Below are positions 1 through 9,820 of a stretch of DNA of 64,000 nucleotides, piece after piece; within the stretch, counting starts at the first letter, position 1; each line of letters begins with the position of its first letter. Source of the stretch: Coenobita brevimanus (taxonomy: Eukaryota; Arthropoda; Malacostraca; Decapoda; Coenobitidae); contig JAVRFU010000151.1 in the NCBI GenBank assembly GCA_032717465.1, positions 1 through 64,000 of the forward strand, read 5' to 3'. The position numbers and the translations under genes are program-made. The notes beneath the pieces are model-generated. The model was given only the letters and a program-made list of their open reading frames with translations. It was not told the origin of the DNA and made no database searches.

Positions 1-1023
1 CTGTTATGAAGGTAAGTCTAAATTACTGTAGTGGAAGCAGTGAACTCTATTTTTTCTCTCTCCCCTCCCATCTTACTACTCTTTCCCCCCTCTTATTTCC
101 TCTTTCTCTGCCCCCTCCTTCCATTTTCCCTTATTCCAAGTCCAATTCTCCTCCATTCATTCTCCGTTCTTGGTTTTCAGACCTTCTCTCCCAACATTCC
201 TCTGCTGTCCCTATATACACTGATGGTTCAAAAACTCCTGCTGGCATTGGATTCGCGATACTCTTTCCTGACACTTTATCATTTTAGCCTTCCTACCTAT
301 GCAGGTGTTCTAACAGCAGAGTTATATGCCCTCTTGTTTGCGTTACGGTATATTTGTCGTGCCTCCTCCTCCTCATTTGTGATATTCTCTGATTCATATA
401 GTGCTCTAACCCTTCTTCAGTCACCTTTTGCGTCTCAGCCTCTAGTTCTTCGTATCTTGGAATGGTTGTTCTGTATCTCCTCTCGTCGTAAAAGAGTCCA
501 GTTCTGTTGGGTCCCGGGACATGTGGGTGTCGTGGGCAATGAACGTGCTGATCAGTTGGCTCGTATGGGAGTTACCAGGGATGTCTCTCCTTCCTTCCTC
601 ACTCCAGTCTCTGACCTTCTTCCTGCTCTGTCATCCTTCAGCACCGGTGGCTGTCTTGTCACTAATAACAAACTACGTGTTGTTTAACCGTTTATTTCTC
701 CATGGTTGACCCTTTGCCACCGTAATAGGAGGTGGGAGACAGCTTTAGCTCGCCTTAGAATTGGTCATACTCGACTTACCCACTCTTATTTGATGTCTGG
801 TGGTCGCCCTCCCTTTTGTACTCGTTGCAATACCATTCTTTCTGTACGCCATATTCTCCTTGATTGTCCACTCTACACACTACAGCGACGTGTTGCATTT
901 CCATTTTTGTCTCGCCTCCAACGTCCCCCCGTTCTTGCAGACTTTCTCCGAGAGTCCTCGTATTTTTCCCTCCATAATATCCTGTCCTTCCTTACCTCTG
1001 TTGGTCTTCTTTCCGACATCTAA
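1..1023 (+). pseudogene. 3' end of an I/Nimb-like LINE ORF2: RNase H plus zinc knuckle, broken
   Basis: This is the C-terminal part of a non-LTR retrotransposon polyprotein. In order it shows the RNase H motifs YTDGSK (about 210-230), TAELYALL (about 315-340), FSDSYSAL (about 383-405) and WVPGHVGVVGNERAD (about 510-555), which carry the usual D, E, D, D metal-binding residues. After these comes LARLRIGHTRLTH and a C-x2-C...H-x4-C zinc knuckle ending HILLDCP (about 750-880). LINEs of the I, Nimb, R1 and Loa groups combine RNase H with such a knuckle; I favour I/Nimb but cannot exclude the others. The frame shifts once near 285 and meets a stop at 685-687, so the copy is dead. Upstream RT lies outside the window. 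The RNase H call is firm and the clade is tentative. Confidence 0.8.
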
Positions 1024-1259
1024 TTCTGTTCCTTATTTCAATAGCCCCATCTGTGATATGATATACTCCTTCCATTGATCCATTTCTTCCGGCCCACCTA
1101 ACGTACACAATTTGTAGCCGATGATCCGGCTTTGTGCTGGATTTTGGCACTAGGTTCCTATCGTTCTTCTGCCTCCTCCTCTTCTAGCAACCGCCCCTTT
1201 CCCTTTTGCAATCCACACCTTTCCCTTTTGCTGCCCCCCTCTCTATCTCTTACTTCCTT

Positions 1260-1760
1260 TCTCTCTTACTACCCCCACTCACTTTTATTGAACCCCACCC
1301 CCTTTCTCGTACTGCCTCTCACTAAACTCCCTTCTCTCCAACTAACCCTCTTTCTTGTACTGCCTCTCACTAAACTCCTCTCTTACTATCCTCTCTTTCT
1401 CGAACTGCCTCTCACCAAACTCCCTTCTCTCCAACTAACCCTCTTCCTTGTACTGCCTCTCACAAAACTCCCTTCTCTTACTATCCTCTCTTTCTCGAAC
1501 TGCCTCTCACTAAACTCCCTTCTCACTCTCACTATCCTCTCTTTCTCGTACTGCCTCTCACTATCCTCTCTTTCTCGTACTGCCTCTCACTATCCTTTCA
1601 CTCCCTCACTATCCCCTCTTTCTCGTACTGCCTCTCACTAAACTCCCTTCACTGTTTTACTATTGTCTCTCATACTTCCGCTCACTAAACTCCCTTGTCT
1701 CTTACTGTCCTCTCTTTCTCATACTGCCTCTCACTAAACTCCTTTCGCTTACTGTCCCCC
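1260..1760 (+). repeat. Pyrimidine-rich tandem minisatellite
   Basis: Imperfect tandem copies built on CTGCCTCTCACTAAACTC alternating with CTCTTTCTCGTA, with units of variable length (about 25-60 bp). The strand is almost purely C and T. The long plus-strand reading frame here (L/S/P-rich) is a product of the repeat and not a gene. Confidence 0.8.
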
Positions 1761-2255
1761 CCCCCTCTCTCTCTCTCTCTTTTGCTGCCCCCTCCTCTAC
1801 TTACTGAACCCCCACTTCTTTCTCTTATCACCTCCTCGCTGCTCCCCCCAGTCTTTTACTGCCTCTATCACTGCCTCCCCCCCTCTTGCCTATCTTTCAT
1901 ACTACCCTCCCATCTCACTCAGTCCCACCTCTCTCACTCACTGTCCCCTGCTCTCACTGCCCATCCTTCTCCCTCACTGCCCCTCCCTTCTCCCCCTCCT
2001 GTCCCCCCCCCTCTCTCTCCTCATCTGCCTCCTTTTCTCCCCTTCTCCATCTCACCCCTTCCTCTCTCTCTCTCTCTCCACTCTTCCTGCCTCTCTCTGT
2101 TTTCCATCTCCCTCTCTCTCTCTCTCCACTTCCTCCCCCCCACCTCTTCCTCCCTTTCTCTTTCTCACCCTCTTCCTATGTCTCTCCCTCTTCCTCCCCT
2201 GCCCGTCTCCTTCCACTGCCCGTCTCCTTCCACTGCCGAGCACCAGAGGGCACAC
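1761..2255 (+). repeat. C/T low-complexity tract
   Basis: Strongly pyrimidine-biased, with (CT)n runs and C homopolymers. It continues the compositional bias of the preceding minisatellite but without a stable period. No gene is supported on either strand. Confidence 0.75.
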
Positions 2256-2429
2256 ACATACACATGAGGTACTGAATAAGGGGTCTGGGAAGAGGGACAA
2301 GGGAATAGGACATCAATGGGCCTCTCGGCGTTGTCCAGATGACCACTCTGTATCCGACCTTTGTGTCTCAGGGTGCCGCTCGGCGGAATGCTGAAGCACT
2401 TACGCCAGTTCCCTCAATTATTGAGGTGC

Positions 2430-2990
2430 TTTAGCTCGGAGGAGACCTTGTTGATTATCAACTGGTGCCCGAGATCTGATCAAGGAGCGGTGGCCCAGTT
2501 GACATGTTGCCCAAGATCAGATTGAAGACAGCCCAGGACACCTATTGGACAAGATCAGACTAGACTGCCCAGGTAACTTGTTGGCTTAGATCAGATCAAA
2601 GACAGCCCAGGGAACCAATGGATGATCAAAAACGGCTCAGGATGCGTAATGGACGAGATCAGACTGTCAGCCCAGGTAATATGCTGGCTGAAATCAGATC
2701 GAAAACGGCCTAGGTGACCTGTTGGCTGAGATGAGATCGAGGATTCAGGAGATGTTGGCCGAGATGAAATGGGAGAAAATGGAGTTCCCCCGAGCTAAGC
2801 CCTGTATTGGACTATATAGCCCCGCTAGGGTTACAGGCGGGAGCTACCCCTCCCGGCGCGGCAGCCCGGGCGAAGCTCGAACTTGCAATCCCCAGATTAC
2901 AAGTCCAACGCGCTACCACTGTGCTACCGCGCCCCCCAGTTGTTGGCTGAGATGAGATAAAGGATGGTCCAGGGGACCTGTTGGCTGATA
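2430..2990 (+). repeat. Degenerate tandem repeat based on TTGGCTGAGATCAGATC, interrupted by a SINE
   Basis: Roughly 45-55 bp units share the order TTGTTGGCTGAGATCAGAT, AAGACAGCCCAGG, ACCT. Copies are diverged by substitutions and indels. The array stops near 2787 and resumes at 2938 in the same register, with a SINE between, so the SINE is younger than the array. Confidence 0.7.
2788..2937 (-). mobile_element. tRNA-derived SINE, head resembling tRNA-Thr(UGU)
   Basis: Read on the minus strand from 2937, the sequence starts GGGGGCGCGGTAGCACAG and has a pol III A box (TAGCACAGTGG), a seven-base anticodon loop CTTGTAA with anticodon UGU, and a B-box-like GTTCGAGCT (about 2875-2886). A GC-rich stretch and an unrelated tail ending CTTAGCTC follow. 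The acceptor and T stems are imperfect and a tRNA 3' end is missing, so this is a SINE and not a tRNA gene. It sits inside a tandem repeat. The exact 3' boundary is uncertain by a few bases. Confidence 0.8.
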
Positions 2991-3120
2991 CCATTTTCCT
3001 TCCACTGCCTCTCTCCTCTTTCCCACTCCATCTGGCTCCCTTTCTTTGTCCCCCCCCCCTCTCTCACCCACTTCCTCTGCCTGTCTCTATCCCCCCCCCC
3101 CCCCGTCTGAACTGGTAATA
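2991..3120 (+). repeat. C-rich low-complexity spacer
   Basis: Pyrimidine-rich with two C homopolymers (about 3050-3058 and 3092-3104). It separates the SINE-bearing array from the purine minisatellite. No gene seen. Confidence 0.6.
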
Positions 3121-3305
3121 TATATTGAGTTCGGTGTTTCTGAGAATTTTTATAAGCAGCCATATTCAGTGCTACTTACCTTTTCGGCCAGGTTAAGATG
3201 AAGAGTATATTGTTAAATTGTAACTGACAAAAGTACAAAATAAATTGATGCATACAAAATGGTTTTTCTGTGTCCTAAGTACTGGTGTATAGCCAACATG
3301 TTACT

Positions 3306-5320
3306 TCATGAGAAAGGGAGGGAAGGGGGGATGAGAAGGGGAAGGAAGAAGGGAGGGGGGAGAGAAGTGCGGAGGGGAAGGAAGAGGAGAAAAGAGGGGA
3401 GGGGGGAGAGAAGTGCGGAGAAGGAAGAGGGGGAATGAGGAGAGGAGGGGGAAGAAGGGGAAGGGGGAGAGAAGTGCGGAGGGGAGGGGGAATGAGGAGC
3501 GGAGGAGGAGGGGGATGACAAGGGGAGGAAGGAGGGGGAGGGGGGAATGGAGGAGGGAGAGAAGAACGGAGGGGAAGGGGAGAGGAGCGGAGGTGGGAGA
3601 GGGAAGGAGGGGAGGGAGAGGAGAGGGGAGGGGGAGGGAAGGGGGGATGAGAAGGGGAAGGAGAGGAGGGGGGGGGGATGAGAAGGGGAAGGAGGGGAGG
3701 GGGAGGGAAGGGGAGATGAGAAGGGGAAGGAGAGGAGGGGAAGGGAAGAGGGGATGAGAAGGGGAAGGAGGGGAGGGGGAGGGAAGGGGGATGAGAAGGG
3801 GAAGGAGGGGAGGGGGAGGGAAGGGGAGATGAGAAGGGGAAGGAGAGGAGGGGGAGGGAAGAGAAGGGGAAGGAGGGGAGGGGGAGGGAAGAGAAGGGGA
3901 AGGAGAGGAGGGGGAGGGAAGGGGGGAGGAGAAGGGGAAGGAGAGGAGGTGGAGGGAAGGGGGGATGAGAAGGGGAAGGGAGGGGAGGGGGAGGGAAGGG
4001 GGGATGAGGAGGGGGAGGGAAGGGGGGATGAGAAGGGGAAGGAGGGGAGGGGGAGGGAAGGGGGGATGAGGGGGGGAGGGAAGGGGGATGAGAAGGGGAA
4101 GGAGGGGAGGGGGAGGGAAGGGGGGATGAGAAGGGGAAGGAGGGGAGGGGGAGGGAAGGGGGGATGAGAAGGGGAAGGAGGGGAGGGGGAGGGAAGAGAA
4201 GGGGAAGGAGGGGAGGGGGAGGGAAGAGAAGGGGAAGGAGGGGAGGGGGAGGGAAGAGAAGGGGAAGGAGGGGAGGGGGAGGAAAGGGGGGGATAAGAAG
4301 GGGAGGAGGAGAAGAGGAGGAAGGAGGGGGAGGGGGGAATGGAGGAGGGGAGAAGGGGGAGGGGGTAGGAGGAGGGGAGGGAGAGGAGAGGGGAGGAGGA
4401 GGGAAGGGGGGATGAGAAGGGGAAGGAGAGGAGGGGGAGGGAAGGGGGGATAAGGGGAAGGAGAGGAGGGGGAGGGAAGGGGGGATGAGAAGGGGAAGGA
4501 GAGGAGGGGGAGGGAAGGGGGGATGAGAAGGGGAAGGAGGGGAGGGGGAGGGAAGGGGGGATGAGAAGGGGAAGGAGGGGAGGAGGAGGGAAGGGGGATG
4601 AGAAGGGGAAGGAGAGGAGGGGGAGGGAAGGGGGATGAGAAGGGGAAGGAGAGGAGGGGGAGGGAAGGGGGGATGAGAAGAGGAAGGAGAGGAGGGGGAG
4701 GGAAGGGGGGATGAGAAGGGGAAGGAGGGGAGGGGGAGGGAAGGGGGGATGAGGAAGGGGAAGGAAGGGGGGATGAGAAGGGGAAGGAGGGGAGGGGGGA
4801 TGAAAAGGGGAAGGAGGGGAGGGGGAGGGAAGGGGGGATGAGAAGGGGAAGGAGGGGAGGGGGGAATGGAGGGGGGAGAGAAATGCGGAGGGGAAGGAAG
4901 AGGGGGAGGGGGAATGAGGAGCGGAGGGGGAGGAAATCGGGGGATGAGAAGTCGAAGCACGAGTCGAGGGGGAATGGAGGGGGGAGAGAAGTGCGGAGGG
5001 GAAGGAAGAGGGGAAAGGAGGGGAGGGGGAGGGGGAATGAGGAGCGGAGGGGGAGGAAAGGGGGGGGATGAGAAGAGGAGGAGGAGGGAGGGGAAGGGGG
5101 GAATGGAAGAGGGAGAGAAGAGCGGAGGGGAAGGGGAGAGGAGCGGAGGTGGGAGAGGGGAGAAGGGGGAGGGGGTAGGAGGAGGGGAGGGAGAGGAGAG
5201 GGGAGGAGGAGGGAAGGGGAAATGAAAGGAAAGGAGGGGGACGGAAGGGGGATGAGAAGGGGTTGGAGGAGGAAAGGAAGGAGGTGGGGGGGAAGAAAAA
5301 GAGGAGCAGGAGACGTAGGA
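3306..5320 (+). repeat. About 2 kb purine (GA) minisatellite
   Basis: The plus strand is almost entirely A and G for two kilobases. The core unit is GGGATGAGAAGGGGAAGGAG followed by a GGGGAGGGGGAGGGAAG-type block, about 35-40 bp, with many shortened variants (about 29 bp at 4180-4270). Because pyrimidines are so rare, all frames stay open: the 700-codon minus-strand frames are pure P/S/L repeats and not proteins. The tract is rich in GGG runs (G-quadruplex potential) and is mirror-like homopurine (triplex potential). Confidence 0.9.
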
Positions 5321-5596
5321 TGGGGACTTGGGGAGAAGGAATGATACGGAGGACGAGGTGAGGGAAAAAGAGAGGAGGATGACGGTCACCTTGCACAAAA
5401 TCGTGGTGAAAATCAGCGGTTTGGAGGCCGATTTTGAGGCAAAAAACAGAAAATCGGCCATATCTCGAAAACGGTGCATTTTAGAGCAAAATGGAGCGAA
5501 TAGGTCGCCCCTTTTTATAACCTGGACCTACTTTTTCCTTCCCGATCGACTGAGCAAGGTTTCATCAACCTACCTCTCAAGGGGAAATAGGTAATA
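5321..5596. other. Unrecognised segment after the purine tract
   Basis: Normal base composition. It contains the phrase ATATCTCGAAAACGGTGCAT. No reading frame of interest and no family recognised. Confidence 0.4.
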
Positions 5597-5895
5597 GGCA
5601 ATTTTGGTTAAAAATGATTTTTTGACGTAAATATCTTACAGATTCGTCTCAAAATGAAACAGGTAGTAGATCTATGCATTACCTATCGAACCCAATTAAT
5701 AAATATGCCAACACCAATTGGGTTCAATAGGCACAAATGGGAAAAATATTGGAACATAAACATGAATTTGTGACGTAAATATATAATATATTCGTCTCAA
5801 AATGAAATACCCAACAGATTAAGGCATTACCTATCGAATCCAAGCAATAAATATGCTAAAAACAACGGCGTTCAATAGGAACAAATAGGTGAAAG
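5597..5895 (+). repeat. Dimeric tandem repeat, period about 148 bp
   Basis: Two diverged copies share, in order, GACGTAAATAT (5624 and 5772), ATTCGTCTCAAAATGAAA, GCATTACCTATCGAA and TTCAATAGG. The origin is unknown; it could be the end of a satellite array or a mobile-element 3' region. Confidence 0.65.
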
Positions 5896-5924
5896 CCTTC
5901 ATACAAAAAAGTATACGGTTTTTC

Positions 5925-6111
5925 ATACCCCTTCCATACAATACTTGCGTAATATCGGTGTTTGTGTGAGTGGATGTGTGTGTGTCGTGCACATATTCAT
6001 GTACACATAATGATCCATGTGCATATGCATGTGTATGTACGTCATGTGCACATAATGATCAATTAACTTGTTACGTATGTATGTCATGTGCACATCATCC
6101 ATTAAGTACAC
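5925..6111. repeat. CATGTGCACATAATGATC satellite segment adjoining a LINE 3' end
   Basis: Repeated CATGTGCACATAATGATC and TACGTATGTATGTCATGTG modules. This is the same family that recurs at 8766-9120, 11574-11905, 14763-15145, 17733-17797, 18565-19160 and 19660-21260. Here it lies directly 3' of the reverse-strand LINE coding region that ends near 6112. Confidence 0.75.
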
Positions 6112-8765
6112 AATTGTAGTAGTTGTTGTTCCCGAGGCAGTCTGGCCGAACAGCCCCCCCGAGTCCCTTAGGAAGGCCATGGCCGAGACCGGGCTTTCCC
6201 ACAGAGCTCTCCAAGAGTGTATGTTGTGTTGTTGGCGTAGGTGATTGTATGCAATGCAGTCTTCCATAATGTGCTTAATAGTATGGGGTGCTGTGTTGCA
6301 TCCTGGACAGGCATCAGCGACGGAGTCATCCAGCCCCTTATGGTAGTTTAAGAGGGCTGGATGGTGCCCACATCTCAGCCTGGCCAGGTGGACCATGTCC
6401 TCACGAGGAAGATAGGATTCAGAAGGGTGGATGTCAGGAGCCCGTGCATGCAGCTGTGTATTGTCTTTAAGAGACTGAATGGAGCGGCGAGTGATATGAG
6501 TGTGGATATGCTTCTGGAAGCTGGTTTGCGGTGGGCGAGGGGAGAGATGACAGTATTTGTGTATGGTATCGTGTGCTGGGTGTAGTTTTGATGTTCCTTG
6601 GTGTGGTTGGATGTGCTGCCATGTACTGTAGTGGATGTTGTAGGTTTGTGGAGACTGCAGCAAGAAACTGGGTGCCTCTGTCCAGGTGATCCTTGACTTT
6701 GAGGACTTTGGTTTCTTGATGTAGGTGGTCTGTGGGTGTGGTAGCTGTGCAGCATGTGATTATTTTTAGGGCCTTGTTCTGTATGGTCTGTAGAGTGTTG
6801 TAGTGTGTTTTGGTGAGGTTAGAAGCCCAGGCAGGGCTTGCATAATTCATCACTGTACGTATGTATTGTTTGTATACTGTGGTGGTGGTTTCTTTGTTGT
6901 GTCCGAATGTTGTATGGGCAAGTGACCTCGAGGCATCAAGAAACCAAAGTCCTTTAATGTTTGTGATGTGTTGTTTAAATGACATTGATGTATTGTATGT
7001 TAAGCCGGGTACACACACGCGAACAGAACACCGTATCGTAACAAGGCCGTGTTGAGCGACGAAGATTCGGGGAACAAGGTGTGGAAATGATGAGTCCGTA
7101 ACCGAACCTCGTCGAGTCGCGAACTGTCATGCGTCCCACCTCTAACAGTCGGAGTCAGTCCGTGTTTGGAGGTTGTTCACACAATGGCAAGTTTACCTGT
7201 CGCAGCTGCCGCGTATATTTATATACATTATCATACAGTGAAGAGGAGAAAGGAAAGAAAATGGGGGCAGTCACAGTGGTACATTACTCTAAAAACCTGT
7301 GTCATATATTTTTGTTTAGGGACCAGCCTCATACTGATTACTGAGCAGACTCGGCGTAGCGGCTGTACCCAGTTGATAGGTGTCGGACACACGTCCTGTC
7401 CACACATTGCATAACCTCACCCTGCAACATCCTTTGATGCGACGCGCAAAAACCGACAATTGGTGTATCGGCAACGAAGCTCAACGCATAACATATGTTC
7501 GCTCGGGTGTTACCAGTGACGTTACGAGGTCCCGTCCACATAGGCGTTTTTGTTACACGACGGGGTTACGTTACGATGTTCTGTTCGCGTGTGTGTACCC
7601 GCTTTACACCAAGGATTTTGTGTGTGTGTGTGTGGTAGGGGAGTGTTGTTTATGGTGAGGTGTGGCATGTGACTGTTCTGTTGTCCAGTTTGTGAGAAGC
7701 GTCACTGTAGATTTGGCTGGGGCTAGTTTGAGCCTGTTTGTGGTGAACCATTCGTGTAGTGTTGAGGTAAGGTTGAAAGATGTGTGCAGCTGTGTTTGCG
7801 TTTTGGTGCGTATTGTTATATCATCTGCATAGCATGCTATTTGTATCTGTGGTGTGTGGGGTGTGGGTACGCCGTGCATGTATAGGTTAAAGAGTGTACG
7901 GGTCAGAAGACTGACCGGCAAATGTTACGTGTGCACATCTGCCTGCTAAGTAGTTTGCCAGCCATCGTTTTCTTACTGTGCATGTTTGAGTATTTTGTTT
8001 GTGAGGTTGTGGCGGTGGATGGCATCAAAAGCTTTGCTAATGTCTAGTGAGATTAGGCTTGTTCTGTGTGGTGGCCTAGCTGAATTCATGCCATCGAAAA
8101 CTCTCTGTGTAAGGTCTGTAAGAAGGGTGTTTGTGGAGTGTAGTGGCCTAAAGCCATGATGTGACTGGGCTAGGGGAATGTGAGGTGTGACTTGTTGTAG
8201 TGTCAGTCGTTCAGTGACTTAAGAAGGGGTGCAGAGGAGTGTGATGGGGCGATGTGACGAGGGTAACGTGGGGTCTTTGTTGGGTTTAGGGTTAGTGATG
8301 ATATTGCCATGCTTCAAGATGTTGGGTATTATGTTGTATGAGTAGCTGTTGTTTGATATGTTGGCGAGTGCTTGTATGCCTTGTGGTCATAGGTGTTTAA
8401 GGAGAATGTTGCTTATGTTGTCTGGTCCACCGGCAGATGAGTGCTTGAGGTTGTTAATGACGTGCTTCGTCTGGTTATAAGTGAAAGGTGCGTAGTTTGA
8501 GTTTGTGGGGAACTGTCGCTTACGTCGGATGATACGCCGGTCTTTGGGATGGTGGTTTAGATGGCTGCCTTGTGAAAAGTGATTGATGACAGTGCTTGTT
8601 GTTTGAGGGTATGGTGTCTCTTTGTTGTGATGACAGCGTGTGATTGTGTGGTGTTGCTGTTGGAAAGTGTGATGCTGTTTAGTGTTTCGTAGACTTTGCT
8701 GATGTTTTGCGGTCAAGTGTTTGGAGGTAATTTTTAGTTTAGTGCTTGCTGTTCTGATATTTTAT
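6112..8765 (-). pseudogene. Jockey-like LINE ORF2, array unit 1, interrupted by a MITE
   Basis: Reading leftwards on the minus strand, the pieces are a pre-RT segment ending SAGGPDNISNILLKHL (about 8390-8450), the RT fingers/palm with a HHGFRPLHSTNTLLTDL-type motif and LDISKAFDAIHR (about 8000-8170), the catalytic YADDITI (about 7820), thumb residues YASPAWASNL (about 6830-6860), and a C-terminal CPGCNTAPHTIKHIMEDC zinc-knuckle-like motif (about 6250-6310). Several frame breaks exist and a 601-bp MITE splits it at 7003-7603. The 5' half, including the endonuclease, is absent. Only this unit keeps the C terminus. The Jockey superfamily is inferred from motif style. Confidence 0.8.
7003..7603. 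mobile_element. PIF/Harbinger-like MITE, unit 1
   Basis: The terminal inverted repeat is AGCCGGGTACACACACGCG on the left and its complement (one C shorter) on the right, continuing AACAGAACA. It is flanked by TTA at 7000-7002 and 7604-7606. A three-base TTA/TAA duplication is the signature of PIF/Harbinger elements. It has no transposase, so it is non-autonomous. It interrupts the LINE between the ADDI motif and the thumb. Confidence 0.85.
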
Positions 8766-9120
8766 TGTTTATTTGAGTGTTGAGTTCTTGCGTACACATG
8801 TATCCATGGCATGTGCACATAATGATCCATTAACTCTACATCTATATGTATGTATAAGTATATAGTGTTATGTGCACATACCAATCCATCAACATTGGTT
8901 ACACATGTATGTGTCATGTGCATACGATCCATTAATTTTAGTAATGTATGTATGTCATGTGTACACAATGATCCCTTACCTTTGGTTATGTCTGTATGTA
9001 TGTGTCATGTGCACATGACCCTTACCTTTGGTTACGTATATATGTATGTATGCAAGAATGTATGCATGTATGTAATCATGTATCTATGAATGTATGTGTG
9101 TTGTCATATGCACATAACGA
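8766..9120. repeat. CATGTGCACAT/ATGT satellite, unit 1
   Basis: About six copies of a 50-70 bp module containing CATGTGCACAT, GATCCATTA or GATCCCTTA, TTGGTTACGTATGTATG and (ATGT)n. It starts at the 5'-truncated end of the LINE. Confidence 0.8.
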
Positions 9121-9820
9121 TCGAATGACAAGTAACTCTGCATCCAATTGATACCACAGTGATTCGGGGCTTTGAACTTCCGCCAATTACACGTTAATTG
9201 AAGCAATCATAGCAACACTGGCATGCAGGACCAGCAGTCGTGGATCAGATGCGAGGGAGTACACGTGATCCCCACATCCTCCGTAAATTTACGTCGTGGC
9301 AAGTAGCAGTGGTACCATTTGGAAACATGGTTACCGATAGTGAAGGAGACCTTGTCTGTCACAAATATTTTGACAGTCATTACCTACGCTTGTGCGCTAA
9401 TCTAGTGAACATCAGTGAGTGTCTAGAGCTGAAATATGGTTTGATATTACTAGTCGTAACATCTAACAGTGTGTGTGGCTAATTTGTGTGTGTTTTGTTT
9501 TCTATTTTTACACCAGTCATGATAAGTCATTATGTCACGCTCAAGACCACGGGCGTTGACTGACCAGCAGTTGGAGGATATGGTCAATAGTACCATTTTC
9601 CCTTAGGAAATTATAATGGAACCCCTAGATAGCCACGATATTGACACGGATGGTGAAGAACCGGAGACTGTGATACAATGTACTGAAGATGTGGGAGATA
9701 CAAGTACGTCTGACTCGTGTTATAGTGACGCCACAAAAGGCACCTCCTAATGTTAGTGTGATACCACAAGAGGCAGTGCCAGTCCCCTCAATGTCCGTGA
9801 GTGGCTCAGCAGTGCCAGGC
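9121..9820 (+). pseudogene. Truncated piggyBac-like 5' gene region, unit 1
   Basis: A reading frame starts at 9532 with MSRSRPRALTDQQLEDMV and continues into an acidic stretch (HDIDTDGEEPETV). It has an in-frame TAG at 9604-9606, a stop at 9748, and a frameshifted continuation (PPNVSVIPQEAVPVP) that ends abruptly at the next LINE copy near 9820. A plausible splice acceptor (TTTTTACACCAG) precedes the ATG. The SRPR-LT(D/E)-QLE start and acidic tail resemble the N-termini of piggyBac transposases, but no catalytic region is present, so this is weak. The same block recurs in units 2 and 3. Confidence 0.4.

Larger units (their letters stand above)
6731..9820. repeat. Composite tandem unit 1 (about 3.09 kb)
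   Basis: Order: LINE(-) with MITE, CATGTGCACAT satellite, piggyBac-like fragment. The same landmark (TGTGGGTGTGGTAGCTGTGC) begins units at 6731, 9821, 12593 and 15831. The unit is therefore a large tandem duplication and not four independent insertions. Confidence 0.9.

Noticed and set aside
1132..2275. Plus-strand L/S/P-rich frames
   Set aside because: Low-complexity pyrimidine repeat. No homology or splice evidence.
2788..2937. tRNA-Thr gene
   Set aside because: A and B boxes and the anticodon loop exist, but acceptor and T stems do not pair properly and a SINE body follows.
3275..5479. Minus-strand frames of about 700 codons, P/S/L-rich
   Set aside because: They are the translation of the purine minisatellite. 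Two overlapping frames are equally open, with no domain and no normal codon use.
8280..8310. TTTAGGGTTAG as telomeric repeat
   Set aside because: Only one to two copies. On the other strand it is coding sequence of the LINE (NPKPNKDP region).
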